This document shows, in pieces, positions 7,869-16,244 of a DNA stretch of 64,000 bases. Position 1 is the first letter of the stretch, and the number at the start of each line of letters is the position of its first letter. Under the pieces are notes generated by a model. The model was given only the letters and a program-made list of their open reading frames with translations, made no database searches and was not told the DNA's origin. This DNA is from Ardenticatenaceae bacterium (GTDB lineage Bacteria; Chloroflexota; Anaerolineae; Promineifilales; Promineifilaceae): NCBI GenBank assembly GCA_011525915.1, contig WYBM01000071.1, forward strand, positions 62,001 through 126,000. The letters run 5' to 3'. A program made the translations under genes and the position numbers.

Positions 7869-8426
7869 CTATTTTCTGGTTAAAAGCTCTTCTTCTATGC
7901 GAGCAATGTAATCTGTTTTGGCCTCGGTCGGGGCAGCCGGCTGCCGGGCAGAAGGGGTCGGGGAAGGGAAAGCCTGGGCATTGAGCGGTGCGCCTGGCCC
8001 CTGTGGTGAAGCCCCCTTCTCCCCTTGCCGTCGCAGCTGTCGCATGTATTGCACAAACAGCCCGGCAGCAACAACAACACCCACCACGGGCAGCACCCAC
8101 AAAATCAGGCTAAACCCCCGTTTGGGCGGGTCAGCCAGCACCCCATCGCCATATTGCCGGGCAAAGTAGTCATGAATTTCTGCTTTGGTTTTGCCTTCAG
8201 CCAGTTGAGTACGAATCAGTTCACGCCAGTCAGCACAGGCCTGTGTGGGGCACACGTCCAGCGGCACATTTTCACATACCGGGCAAAATAAATCTTTGGC
8301 AACTACGTTCACCTCATCATCGGTCACTGCTGGGGTCTGGGCCCACGCCACGCCGGCTGCCAGCAAAAACAGCCCCAGAAGCAAACTGCAAACCGTAAGC
8401 CATAAACCTTTTTTCACCACATCCAT
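7869..8426 (-). CDS. ccmH: Cytochrome c maturation protein CcmH
   Basis: 185 residues with a signal peptide (to about residue 30), a three-helix CcmH domain carrying FCPVC (C48, C51), the EIHDYFARQYGDGVLADPP signature, and a C-terminal transmembrane helix (about 98-118) with a Pro-rich tail. CcmH handles thiol chemistry and apocytochrome presentation to CcmF. A second cysteine pair (C59, C64) follows the canonical one, which is not typical of proteobacterial CcmH. The start at ATG 8426 is chosen; the open frame extends to a TTG at 8444. Note that ccmE in the same operon is of the Cys type that usually occurs without CcmH. Confidence 0.88.
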   Translation of the reverse strand: MDVVKKGLWLTVCSLLLGLFLLAAGVAWAQTPAVTDDEVNVVAKDLFCPVCENVPLDVCPTQACADWRELIRTQLAEGKTKAEIHDYFARQYGDGVLADPPKRGFSLILWVLPVVGVVVAAGLFVQYMRQLRRQGEKGASPQGPGAPLNAQAFPSPTPSARQPAAPTEAKTDYIARIEEELLTRK

Positions 8427-8440
8427 CACCTCATGCCCCC

Positions 8441-10438
8441 TCAATCACCAGACGCTGCCACTGCCCGGCGGGGGCGCACGGCCGTCACCAGCTCTTCTTT
8501 GCGATCTGGCCAGGCAGCGATGAGCGTGCCAATGACAAAGATGATGCCGCCAGTCCACACCCAATTGACCAGCGGGTTTACATAAATGCGGAAAGTCGCC
8601 TGGTCTGAAGAAGTTGGTTCCCAATTAATCATCAAGATGTAGAAATCTTCGCTGATCGTCTCCCGGGCATCGGGGATGGTCATAGGCTGATTGGTGCGGG
8701 TATACAGTTCCGTACGCGGATGGAATTGACCTACGTAACGGCCGTTGTCATACACATCTACGGTTGCCTGGGTGATCAGCAAATCATCTGGGCCCGGAAA
8801 ACGTTCTGCCCCCAGGAACTGCATCTCATACCGCCCCAAGGACACTGTCTCACCGACGTTGAGGCGAATTTGAGTCTGTTCCTGAAACAACTCCATGCCG
8901 ATGATGCCAAAGGCCATCACCACAACCCCCATATGAATCCAATAGCCGCCATAACGCCGCCGGTTGCGCCCAATCAGGGTGGTAAAAGCCGTCCAGGGAT
9001 TTTCCCCCTTTTTCATGCGTGCGCGTGTCCCTTTCCAAAACTCCAATAGCGTCAGTATAGCCGCAAAGGAGACAATCCACAGCCCCAGCAGCGCCCGCCA
9101 ATCATGGATGCCCCACACCGCCAGCAGGCTTACAAAAATCAGCGCGGCCAGCGCCGGCCAGCGCAGGCCCATACCAATACGCTGCGCGCTGGTGCGGTAC
9201 CACATCGTCAGCGGGGCTACCCCCATCAGCAGCACCAAAACGCCAAACAGCGGCCCTGTGGCTTGTTCATACACCGGCGGCCCTACAAACCCCTTTTCGC
9301 CTGTGAACAATTCCGAAAAAATGGGGTAATTGACAAACAGAAATATAATCGTCAATATGGCCATAATGATGAAGTTATTGTACAAAAACGCCGCCTCTCG
9401 GGACAAGAAAGATTTAAGGTGGTTTTCTGAGCTTAATTCATCACCTCGCTTTGCAATCCATACCACCGAAAAAACGAGCATAAAAGCCAAAAAACCGAAG
9501 AACAACGGCCCAATAGCTGACTGGGCAAAAGAGTGCACAGAGGATATGACACCACTGCGGACAATAAAAGTGCCGTAGATGACCAGGAGATACGTTATCA
9601 GGATGAGGATCATATTCCACCATTTAAACATATCCCGCTTTTCTTGAATCATCACCGAATGCAGAAAGGCGGTGCCGGCCAGCCAGGGCATAAAGGAGGC
9701 ATTTTCTACCGGGTCCCATGCCCAATAACCGCCCCAGCCCAACACGTCATAGGCCCAGCGCCCGCCTAAAATCAGCCCCAGGCTTAAGAAAAGCCAGGCC
9801 ACCAATGTCCAGCGCCGCGTCAGGCGAATCCAGGCATCGTCTAGCTTGCCTGACATTAGCGCCGCCATGGCAAAGGTATAAGGAATGGTAAAGCCCACAA
9901 AGCCCAGGTAAAGCATGGGGGGGTGGATGATCATACCAGGATGGCGCAGCAGAGGGTTTAAGCCATTACCGTCAGGGGGCACTACCGCCAGCCTGGCAAA
10001 CGGGTTTTCTACAAAGAGAGAGATGCCCAGGAAGAATATCTGGGTAAAGCTGGCTACCATGATGGCATAGGGCATAAGGGGGCGTTGGCGGCGCCAGTTA
10101 CGGGCCATAGCTGCGGCCGTAAACACGGCCAGCAGCAAATTCCAAAAGAGCAGCGAGCCGGCCTGGCCGCCCCATAGGGCCGTCACCTTGAGGTAGGCGG
10201 GCATGCCCACACTGCTCACACGCCAGACATACTCCAGGGAAAAGTCGCCGCGCAGCAGTGAGTAGATCAGCACACCACAGGCCAGAGTTACTAGCGGCAG
10301 CGTGATAATGGTGGCATTGCGCGCACTTTCCACCCAACGGGGTTGGTTGGTGCGGTTGCCATACCAGGCAACCACGGCCGCGTAAACAGCGGCGGCAAAG
10401 GCCAGGACTAAAGCAGCATAACCTAGATCAGGAATCAT
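8441..10438 (-). CDS. ccmF: Cytochrome c heme lyase subunit CcmF
   Basis: 665 residues, about 15 transmembrane helices. The heme-handling WWD-type segment WGGYWAWDPVENASFMPWL lies near residues 235-255. Conserved histidines include those in HPPMLYLGFVG (near 170) and HSVMIQEKRD (near 262). The large extracytoplasmic loop near the C-terminus (about 535-625) is present. CcmF receives heme from CcmE and attaches it to apocytochrome c together with CcmH. Length is normal. Neighbours: ccmE upstream (74-base gap), ccmH downstream. Confidence 0.95.
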   Translation of the reverse strand: MIPDLGYAALVLAFAAAVYAAVVAWYGNRTNQPRWVESARNATIITLPLVTLACGVLIYSLLRGDFSLEYVWRVSSVGMPAYLKVTALWGGQAGSLLFWNLLLAVFTAAAMARNWRRQRPLMPYAIMVASFTQIFFLGISLFVENPFARLAVVPPDGNGLNPLLRHPGMIIHPPMLYLGFVGFTIPYTFAMAALMSGKLDDAWIRLTRRWTLVAWLFLSLGLILGGRWAYDVLGWGGYWAWDPVENASFMPWLAGTAFLHSVMIQEKRDMFKWWNMILILITYLLVIYGTFIVRSGVISSVHSFAQSAIGPLFFGFLAFMLVFSVVWIAKRGDELSSENHLKSFLSREAAFLYNNFIIMAILTIIFLFVNYPIFSELFTGEKGFVGPPVYEQATGPLFGVLVLLMGVAPLTMWYRTSAQRIGMGLRWPALAALIFVSLLAVWGIHDWRALLGLWIVSFAAILTLLEFWKGTRARMKKGENPWTAFTTLIGRNRRRYGGYWIHMGVVVMAFGIIGMELFQEQTQIRLNVGETVSLGRYEMQFLGAERFPGPDDLLITQATVDVYDNGRYVGQFHPRTELYTRTNQPMTIPDARETISEDFYILMINWEPTSSDQATFRIYVNPLVNWVWTGGIIFVIGTLIAAWPDRKEELVTAVRPRRAVAASGD

Positions 10439-10512
10439 GAGGTTTTATGAGTGTGAGTGGTGAATGTGAACGGTGCATGGGTTTGTCATGCATTCTTCAT
10501 CATTCGCCATTC

Positions 10513-11004
10513 CTATTGGCTGTTGTGCAGAGCCGGGTCTATTTCTTCATAGCGGGTGGGGCACTTTAGCAGCAGCCCGCCCTGGTTGGCATAGAAAATG
10601 CCATCCTGTTGGGCGTGGCCCTCAACCAGGGCCTGGGCCTCGTTTTGCAGCAGGTCCGGCTTGGGTTCGTTCATGGCCACAACATGCAGGCGGGGGGCGG
10701 TGGGGTCATTCAGGTCGTCTACAATGTCGAACTCCAGACGGGATGTGGTAGCGTCAATTTCTGTGTATTGGATGGAGTCACCAATAACCCACCCGGCAAC
10801 ACGCAGGTCGCGCCCGGTAAGGCGGCTTTGCTCGGCGTAAAATTCGTCTACCGTTTTATAAAGCTGGGTGTTGCCACTCATGGCGTTGACCACCAGGAAA
10901 ACAATGGCGGCCAGCAAAATGACGCCGCCCACAATAAACTTAAGACGGTTACTTGGGGCTTCAGTTAAGGTATCACCTTGGTTTGTCCAGGTTGTATCTG
11001 CCAT
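10513..11004 (-). CDS. ccmE: Heme chaperone CcmE, CxxxY (cysteine) variant
   Basis: 163 residues: a cytoplasmic N-tail, one transmembrane helix (about 22-42) and an OB-fold periplasmic domain. CcmE binds heme covalently and hands it to CcmF. The classical heme ligand is a His in an HxxxY motif. Here the matching site near the C-terminus reads KCPTRYEE, so the attachment residue is Cys148 with Tyr152: the CxxxY variant known from some archaea and bacteria such as Desulfovibrio. The start at ATG 11004 (MADTTWTNQG) is preferred. It is the second gene of the operon. Confidence 0.9.
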   Translation of the reverse strand: MADTTWTNQGDTLTEAPSNRLKFIVGGVILLAAIVFLVVNAMSGNTQLYKTVDEFYAEQSRLTGRDLRVAGWVIGDSIQYTEIDATTSRLEFDIVDDLNDPTAPRLHVVAMNEPKPDLLQNEAQALVEGHAQQDGIFYANQGGLLLKCPTRYEEIDPALHNSQ

Positions 11005-11074
11005 TTTTGCTCCTGTGAAACAGCCACCAATTTCACACATCTGTAGCGATCCGTAAAATTCATGACTTTATGGT

Positions 11075-11422
11075 TCACTCACCTTCGTTTGTGAAACTGC
11101 CTTCATCTCCTTCCAGAATTTCCAGCGCTTCTGCTTCGTACTCTGCGGGCACCACAACGTAGCCTGTACCTAACAAGCCAACGGTTAAACCCAAGGCCTG
11201 CCCAGCCCCTTCTTGCCAGGCGCGTGCGGGAATCCCCTCGCTGCGCAACCGGTTGGCAATGATGGTGGCGGGTGTAATGCCAGGTGCCTGGGCGACAGCT
11301 TTCCATGTGATCTCACCACGCCCACCAGGGGTGGTGCTTTTGGCCGTTGGGCTTGTTGACCCTGGTTTTGCATCGCCAGGATCATAGGGTAAAACAGGGA
11401 GCGTAGAATCAGTCATAAGCAT
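11075..11422 (-). CDS. DUF2007-like protein at head of ccm operon
   Basis: 115 residues: a Pro/Thr-rich N-terminal ~40 residues, then a domain with the pattern PATIIANRLRSEGIPARAW and GYVVVPAEYEAEALEIL. This matches the 'putative prokaryotic signal transducing protein' DUF2007 (an ACT-like ferredoxin fold). It has no cysteines or signal peptide. ATGs at 11422 and 11416 are both possible starts. It is the first gene transcribed toward ccmE (70-base gap). Function in cytochrome maturation is not established; the link is positional. Confidence 0.7.
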   Translation of the reverse strand: MLMTDSTLPVLPYDPGDAKPGSTSPTAKSTTPGGRGEITWKAVAQAPGITPATIIANRLRSEGIPARAWQEGAGQALGLTVGLLGTGYVVVPAEYEAEALEILEGDEGSFTNEGE

Positions 11423-11466
11423 ATGCCTGCTTTGTTAAAGGTGTGCTGGTCAAATTGTCACAGGTC

Positions 11467-11472
11467 ATTATA
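11467..11472 (-). promoter_or_regulatory. Candidate -10 element of the ccm operon
   Basis: A perfect TATAAT on the minus strand about 45 bases before the DUF2007-like start codon. The -35 region (TAACAT about 17 bases further) is poor, so an activator or other sigma factor may be involved. The rest of the 11423-11781 gap holds a repeat element at 11524-11617 and no gene that I can support. Confidence 0.35.
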
Positions 11473-11523
11473 CCGCTGATCTACATAGAATGTTAGCTTT
11501 ACAGGATAAAACTTTTTTTCTAT

Positions 11524-11617
11524 TTAGTAAGTACACTGGTAAAGAAATTTTATGACCTTTGGTAGGGGCTGGTCTTGTGCCTGCCCCGCTCAGGGCGACC
11601 CTTGTGGTCGCCCCTAC
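11524..11617 (-). repeat. Interspersed REP/MITE-like repeat, copy 1
   Basis: About 94 bases. A core of 56 bases is bounded by inverted GTAGGGG...CCCCTAC ends (11562-11568 and 11611-11617). Next to it is a conserved flank containing GGTCATAAAA on the minus strand. The whole unit is repeated in opposite orientation at 56710-56805 with roughly 70-75% identity by eye. It has no coding capacity and lies in an intergenic gap. Confidence 0.75.
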
Positions 11618-11781
11618 AATAGTGGGCCAGCGTCATGGATGGGGGTGATGGTAAAGTACATTGGGGTAAGTATAGGGTTCCAGGCGGTGGCTGACGACAG
11701 TGAGAGATCATGCTTATGGCGTGATGGATGTCATAAAGGTACACGTTGTCATGGCCGTACCCCGGTGCTAGAATCTTTGTT

Positions 11782-12336
11782 ATGAGTGCAGTTGAGCGTT
11801 TGTTAACGGAGTTAGATGCCGTCCGTGAGCGGTTGTTGGTAGCCATTGAGTCCCTGCCCGATGAAGCGCTGGGGCAACCAGGCGTGGTAGGTGAGTGGTC
11901 TGTTGGCGACGTGTTAGTCAACCTGACAGTGTGGGAATCAGAGGTAGTGACGGCGTTGATGCAGGTGGATCAGCGCAAAAAACCAACCCGGCTGCTGGCG
12001 GCACTGGCTCAGGCCGATGATTATGACCGGGAACGGTACGCCGAAAACAAAGGGCGTGACCTGGACCTGGTGTTTGATGATTTAATGAAGGTGCGGCTGG
12101 AACTGGAAGAGTGGTTGGAAATGTTTGACGACCGGGTGTTAACGGACAAGAAACGGTACAAGTGGTTAAACGGCCGTGCCCTGACCAGCCTGATCGCCCA
12201 GGCCACCTTTGAAAACGAACGCCGCTATGTGCCGGCGATGGAGCAATTTTCCCAGGCGTGGGCGGCCAGGTCGGCCACCCAAGGTGGGGTCATTCCCCTG
12301 ACGGCCGTGACCGTGCAAGCGCCGCCAGAGGAATGA
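11782..12336 (+). CDS. DinB / ClbS-DfsB-like four-helix protein
   Basis: 184 residues, all-helical, with the family hallmark GEWSVGDVLVNLTVWE near residues 37-53, as in ClbS/DfsB and DinB/YfiT-like proteins. Members include metal-dependent thiol transferases and the colibactin self-resistance protein. The His ligands of typical DinB enzymes are not obvious here, so a non-metallo member is likely. Start is ATG 11782 (MSAVERLLTELD). It precedes ygfZ by 27 bases. Confidence 0.75.
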   Translation: MSAVERLLTELDAVRERLLVAIESLPDEALGQPGVVGEWSVGDVLVNLTVWESEVVTALMQVDQRKKPTRLLAALAQADDYDRERYAENKGRDLDLVFDDLMKVRLELEEWLEMFDDRVLTDKKRYKWLNGRALTSLIAQATFENERRYVPAMEQFSQAWAARSATQGGVIPLTAVTVQAPPEE

Positions 12337-12363
12337 GGCGCACAGTGCGCAAAGGACACCAAG

Positions 12364-13314
12364 ATGCCAAGGCAGATCACACCAACTGTTCATGAAGCTG
12401 CCCACCAGGGGGCCGTGCTGGTAGACCGCAGCAATTTGGGCATGCTTAAATTTACAGGGCAGAGCCGGCTGGACTTGCTGCATCGCATGTCTACCAATAA
12501 GATTAACGGCCTGGCTTCAGGTGAAGGTGTGGCCACCATTTTGACCACAGATATTGGCCGTATCATTGACCGCCTGCTGTTATACGCCAGCAGTGAGGCT
12601 GTCTATGGCCTCACCAGTGAGAACAACGCTGATAACATCGCCCGCTACCTGATGCGTTTTGTCTTTTTTAATGATGACTTTCACATTCAAGACCTGAGCG
12701 CAGACACGGCCGTGTTTGCCGTTTATGGTCCCCAGGCCACCGCCAGGCTGGTGGCGGCCGGTTTCCCTGATCAGGCACTGCCTCTGCACCACTGGCGGCA
12801 GTGCCCGGTGAACGGCCTCACCGCTTACCTGCACCGCACCGACCCCATCAACGGCGACGGTTACTTTGTCATGTGCCAACTGCCAGAGCGGGAAGCGCTC
12901 TGGCAGCACCTGGTGCAGAATGACCTTGTGGTGGCTGACGAGGCCGCCTTTGATTATTTGCGGATCGAGGCCGGGCGGCCGCGTTACGGCCGTGAACTTA
13001 CCCGCGATTACATCCCTCTGGAAGCCGATCTATGGGCAGACGTTTCCTTTAGCAAAGGGTGTTACATTGGTCAGGAGATCATCGCCCGCATGGAAAGCCG
13101 GGGCAAATTAGCAAAACGGTTGGTGAAGCTGCACCTGGCCGCGCCGGTAGACCCGGGGGCGGCTGTTCTGGCTGACGGCAAACAGGCAGGCACCATTACC
13201 TCGGTTGCCGAAGGCGGGGAACATGTTGTGGCCCTGGGGTATGTCAAAACAGCCGTTCTGGAGGCCGGCACCACACTGCAGGTAGGGGAGACGGCCGTGA
13301 CCAGCCAGATGTGA
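12364..13314 (+). CDS. ygfZ: Folate-binding iron-sulfur repair protein YgfZ (GcvT-like)
   Basis: 316 residues with the GcvT/YgfZ fold. The diagnostic signature KGCYIGQE with its Cys lies near residue 230, followed by RMESRGKLAKRLV. An N-terminal LLHRMSTNKINGL and a LRIEAGRPRYGREL segment match folate-binding family members. YgfZ acts in tetrahydrofolate-dependent assembly or repair of Fe-S clusters in certain enzymes. That suits a genome region rich in Fe-S hydrogenases, but no functional link is shown. Confidence 0.88.
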   Translation: MPRQITPTVHEAAHQGAVLVDRSNLGMLKFTGQSRLDLLHRMSTNKINGLASGEGVATILTTDIGRIIDRLLLYASSEAVYGLTSENNADNIARYLMRFVFFNDDFHIQDLSADTAVFAVYGPQATARLVAAGFPDQALPLHHWRQCPVNGLTAYLHRTDPINGDGYFVMCQLPEREALWQHLVQNDLVVADEAAFDYLRIEAGRPRYGRELTRDYIPLEADLWADVSFSKGCYIGQEIIARMESRGKLAKRLVKLHLAAPVDPGAAVLADGKQAGTITSVAEGGEHVVALGYVKTAVLEAGTTLQVGETAVTSQM

Positions 13315-13397
13315 CAAAGCTCATACCCTTTTTGTGCCAATCGAGACTACCCTTAATCCCCTGAAAAACCTATGGTGTGCCCAGGTGAGCATGGCCT

Positions 13398-15521
13398 ATG
13401 GCAACCATTTCCGCTTTTTTTCAGCACAACATGGTGGTTGTGTATTTCTTTTATGGCCTGGCCTTCTTTTGCATGGGGCTGGTTGTTTGGGTTGAGTCGC
13501 GCCGCGCCTCGGCTTTTCGGCTGGCGCGGGCACTGGTTTTTTTAGCGGCTTTTGGCATCACGCATGGCTTGCACGAATGGTTTGAAATGTTCCAGCGGTT
13601 GGGGGCAGCCGGAGCTGCCGACATCCCTGCCTGGCTGCTGATGGACGAACTGCGCATTGGCCACCTGGTTATCTCTTTTGTACTCCTGGTGATGTTTGGC
13701 ACCCGCCTTATCTTTGCTACCCGCGAAGACCAGCGCAACGAGCGCCTGTTTGCCTATGCCGCCGCCGGGGCGTTGGTGCTGGTATGGTTGGTGAGTGTGT
13801 TGGTGACCCGTTGGCTTTACCAGCCCGGGCGAGATGATTTTCTCACGGCCGTTGATGTGCTCTCCCGTTACATTTTGGGTGTGCCAGGGGCTGTGCTGGC
13901 TGCCTGGGCCATTGTGCTGGAACAGCGCACGTTCCGCGCCCATGATCTGCCCGACACCGGCCGCGATTTGCTGCGGGCAGCGCTGGCCTTGCTGCTCTAT
14001 GGTCTTGTCGGCCAGATTTTTACAGCACCCAGCTTTTTCTTCCCGGCGAACCTCATCCATACCGGGTTGTTTATAGCCCTGTTTGGCCTACCCATACAGG
14101 TAGTCCGGGCGGCGCTGGCCTGTTTGATGGCCATTTTTGTCATCCGGGCGCTGCGCGCTTTTGAAACAGAGCGGCAGCGCAACCTGGCGCGGGCCCATGA
14201 GGAACGACTGGTGGCCCAGCGTCAGGCGTTGGCTGTACAGGCCACAGCACGGGCAGAAACAGAAAAATTAAACGAAGAGCTGCAGACGGCCGTGCAAGAC
14301 CTGACCTTGTTGTTTGATCTGTCACGTACATTGGCTGCCACCCTGGACCACCAGGCACTGCTGCGCCAGGCGGTTAACCAGATTACGTGTTACCTGCCTC
14401 GTTTTGCTCGCGGCATTATTGTCTTGCGGCAAAAACCGGGGCGGTCCTTGGAATGCGCCGCCTGCACAGGCCACCCTGATTGCGAAACCACGTCCCCTTG
14501 CCAACAAGCCCAGACCATTACCCACGTGGTTGAGGAGACGGCCGTGCCTGTATGTGCCAGCAATGGCCAGATCATGACCTTACCCCCTGACCCTCAGCCC
14601 TCCAATGGTATTCTGTTGACGATCACGCCGGATAGTGCCGTGGGCATTCCCCTGATGGTACAGGACCGGGTCGTAGGCAGCCTGGTGCTGCACGTTCACC
14701 CTGACGTTACCACGCTTACGGTACGTGACCTGTCCCTGTTAAAGGCTATTGCTGGGCAGTTGGGCATCGCCATTGAAAATGCCACCCGTTATGAAGAAAG
14801 CCAGGCCCGTGAGGCCCTGCGTGGCGAGTTGTTGCACCAGGCAGTGGCGGTGCAAGAACGGGAACGGCAGCGCATTGCCCGTGATCTGCACGATGGTGCC
14901 GGGCAGGCATTAACAGCCTTGGGCCTGGGCTTTGCCGCCGTCACCGAAACTGTAAAAACAGACCCGGAAGTTGCCGCCGCCCAACTGGGTGAATTAAAAC
15001 AGATGAGTACCCAGGCGCTGGCCGATTTGCGTGATCTTATTCGGGATTTAAGGCCGGCGCTGCTGGATGACCTGGGTTTGGTGCCGGCCCTGCAAAACCA
15101 GGTGCAAACCTTTGGCAAACACACAGGAGTCAGGGCAGAAATGAGCATCCACGGCCGTGCCCGGCGCCTGCCCGCAGATATAGAAACCATTGTTTTCCGC
15201 ATTGCTCAGGAGGCTTTGACCAACGTGGCCAAACATGCACAGGCCGGGCATGCCACCGTAACGCTGGCATTTGCGCCTGACGCTGTGCGTTTACAGGTGC
15301 AGGATGACGGCCGTGGCTTCCAGCCAGAAGATGTATTTGCCGCCAACAACCAACCCCACCGCGCCTGGGGTCTGTTGGGCATCCAAGAACGGGTGGCGCT
15401 GGTGGGCGGCCGCTGTGAGATCCAGGCAGAGCCGGGCCAGGGTACGGCCGTGGCCATATGCATTCCTCTGGCCCCAGAAACAGCGCTCATGGGCAAGTCT
15501 GTCGTTGTGCAGGTTACGTAG
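13398..15521 (+). CDS. Membrane sensor histidine kinase (NarL-type) with Cys-rich GAF domain
   Basis: 707 residues. The N-terminal ~255 residues hold about seven transmembrane helices. A coiled coil (about 255-300) leads to a GAF domain (about 300-460), then HisKA_3 with RERQRIARDLHDGAGQAL (phospho-acceptor near H498), and a HATPase domain (575-690; N-box EALTNVAKHA, G-box DDGRGF). The GAF domain has four cysteines in an 18-residue span (C353, C356, C362, C368), a spacing able to hold a metal or Fe-S centre. The cognate regulator follows 36 bases later. Inference: a membrane redox or gas sensor; it lies convergent to the hydrogenase maturation genes. Confidence 0.9.
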   Translation: MATISAFFQHNMVVVYFFYGLAFFCMGLVVWVESRRASAFRLARALVFLAAFGITHGLHEWFEMFQRLGAAGAADIPAWLLMDELRIGHLVISFVLLVMFGTRLIFATREDQRNERLFAYAAAGALVLVWLVSVLVTRWLYQPGRDDFLTAVDVLSRYILGVPGAVLAAWAIVLEQRTFRAHDLPDTGRDLLRAALALLLYGLVGQIFTAPSFFFPANLIHTGLFIALFGLPIQVVRAALACLMAIFVIRALRAFETERQRNLARAHEERLVAQRQALAVQATARAETEKLNEELQTAVQDLTLLFDLSRTLAATLDHQALLRQAVNQITCYLPRFARGIIVLRQKPGRSLECAACTGHPDCETTSPCQQAQTITHVVEETAVPVCASNGQIMTLPPDPQPSNGILLTITPDSAVGIPLMVQDRVVGSLVLHVHPDVTTLTVRDLSLLKAIAGQLGIAIENATRYEESQAREALRGELLHQAVAVQERERQRIARDLHDGAGQALTALGLGFAAVTETVKTDPEVAAAQLGELKQMSTQALADLRDLIRDLRPALLDDLGLVPALQNQVQTFGKHTGVRAEMSIHGRARRLPADIETIVFRIAQEALTNVAKHAQAGHATVTLAFAPDAVRLQVQDDGRGFQPEDVFAANNQPHRAWGLLGIQERVALVGGRCEIQAEPGQGTAVAICIPLAPETALMGKSVVVQVT

Positions 15522-15557
15522 TAACCATACGCCGCCTGTGGTTACCGTGATGTATAG

Positions 15558-16217
15558 ATGAGTACACAAATCCGCTTACTCCTTGTTGATGATCATGCCG
15601 TTGTCCGCTCTGGCTTACGTATGCTGCTGCAAGCCCAACCAGACATGCGTATTGTCGGCGAGGCAGAAACGGGGGCGGCCGCAGTGCATCAGGTGCGGCT
15701 GCATCGGCCCGATGTTGTCTTGATGGACATTCAAATGCCAGACATGAACGGGATTGAGGCCACCAGGGAAATTAAGGCGATGTCTGCAGACACGGCCGTG
15801 TTGGCCCTGACCATGCACGAAGATGACCAATACTTCTTTGAAATGCTCCGTGCCGGGGCTTCCGGATATGTGCCCAAACGGGCCGCCCCTGACGAGTTGG
15901 TGAACGCCATCCACGTTGTCAGCGGCGGTGAAGTGTTCTTGTACCCCTCTTTGGCTGCCCGGCTGGTACGAAGTTATCTGGGCCAGTCTGACACAACCGA
16001 GGCATCTACCCTGGATGAACTAACCCCACGCGAACAGGAAGTGCTCACCCTTATTGCTGAAGGCTTAACCAACCCGGAAATCGCTGCCCGGCTGGTGATC
16101 AGCGCCAAAACGGTGGATCGTCACCGCGAAAATATTATGCGCAAGGTAAACCTGCACAACCGGGTAGATTTGGTGAAGTATGCCATTAAAGAGGGGTTGA
16201 TTGAGATCGGAGATTAA
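15558..16217 (+). CDS. NarL/FixJ-family response regulator
   Basis: 219 residues. An N-terminal receiver domain has the acidic pair D11/D12, phosphorylation site D57 (VVLMDIQMP) and conserved Lys in VPKRAAP. A C-terminal LuxR-type helix-turn-helix (about 148-212, LTPREQEVLTLIAEGLTN) follows. It is paired with the upstream kinase. Targets are not evident; the nearest candidates are the convergent hyp/hox genes or the kinase operon itself. Confidence 0.95.
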   Translation: MSTQIRLLLVDDHAVVRSGLRMLLQAQPDMRIVGEAETGAAAVHQVRLHRPDVVLMDIQMPDMNGIEATREIKAMSADTAVLALTMHEDDQYFFEMLRAGASGYVPKRAAPDELVNAIHVVSGGEVFLYPSLAARLVRSYLGQSDTTEASTLDELTPREQEVLTLIAEGLTNPEIAARLVISAKTVDRHRENIMRKVNLHNRVDLVKYAIKEGLIEIGD

Positions 16218-16244
16218 AGTATGGGGTTGGGGCAGCCTACGCCT

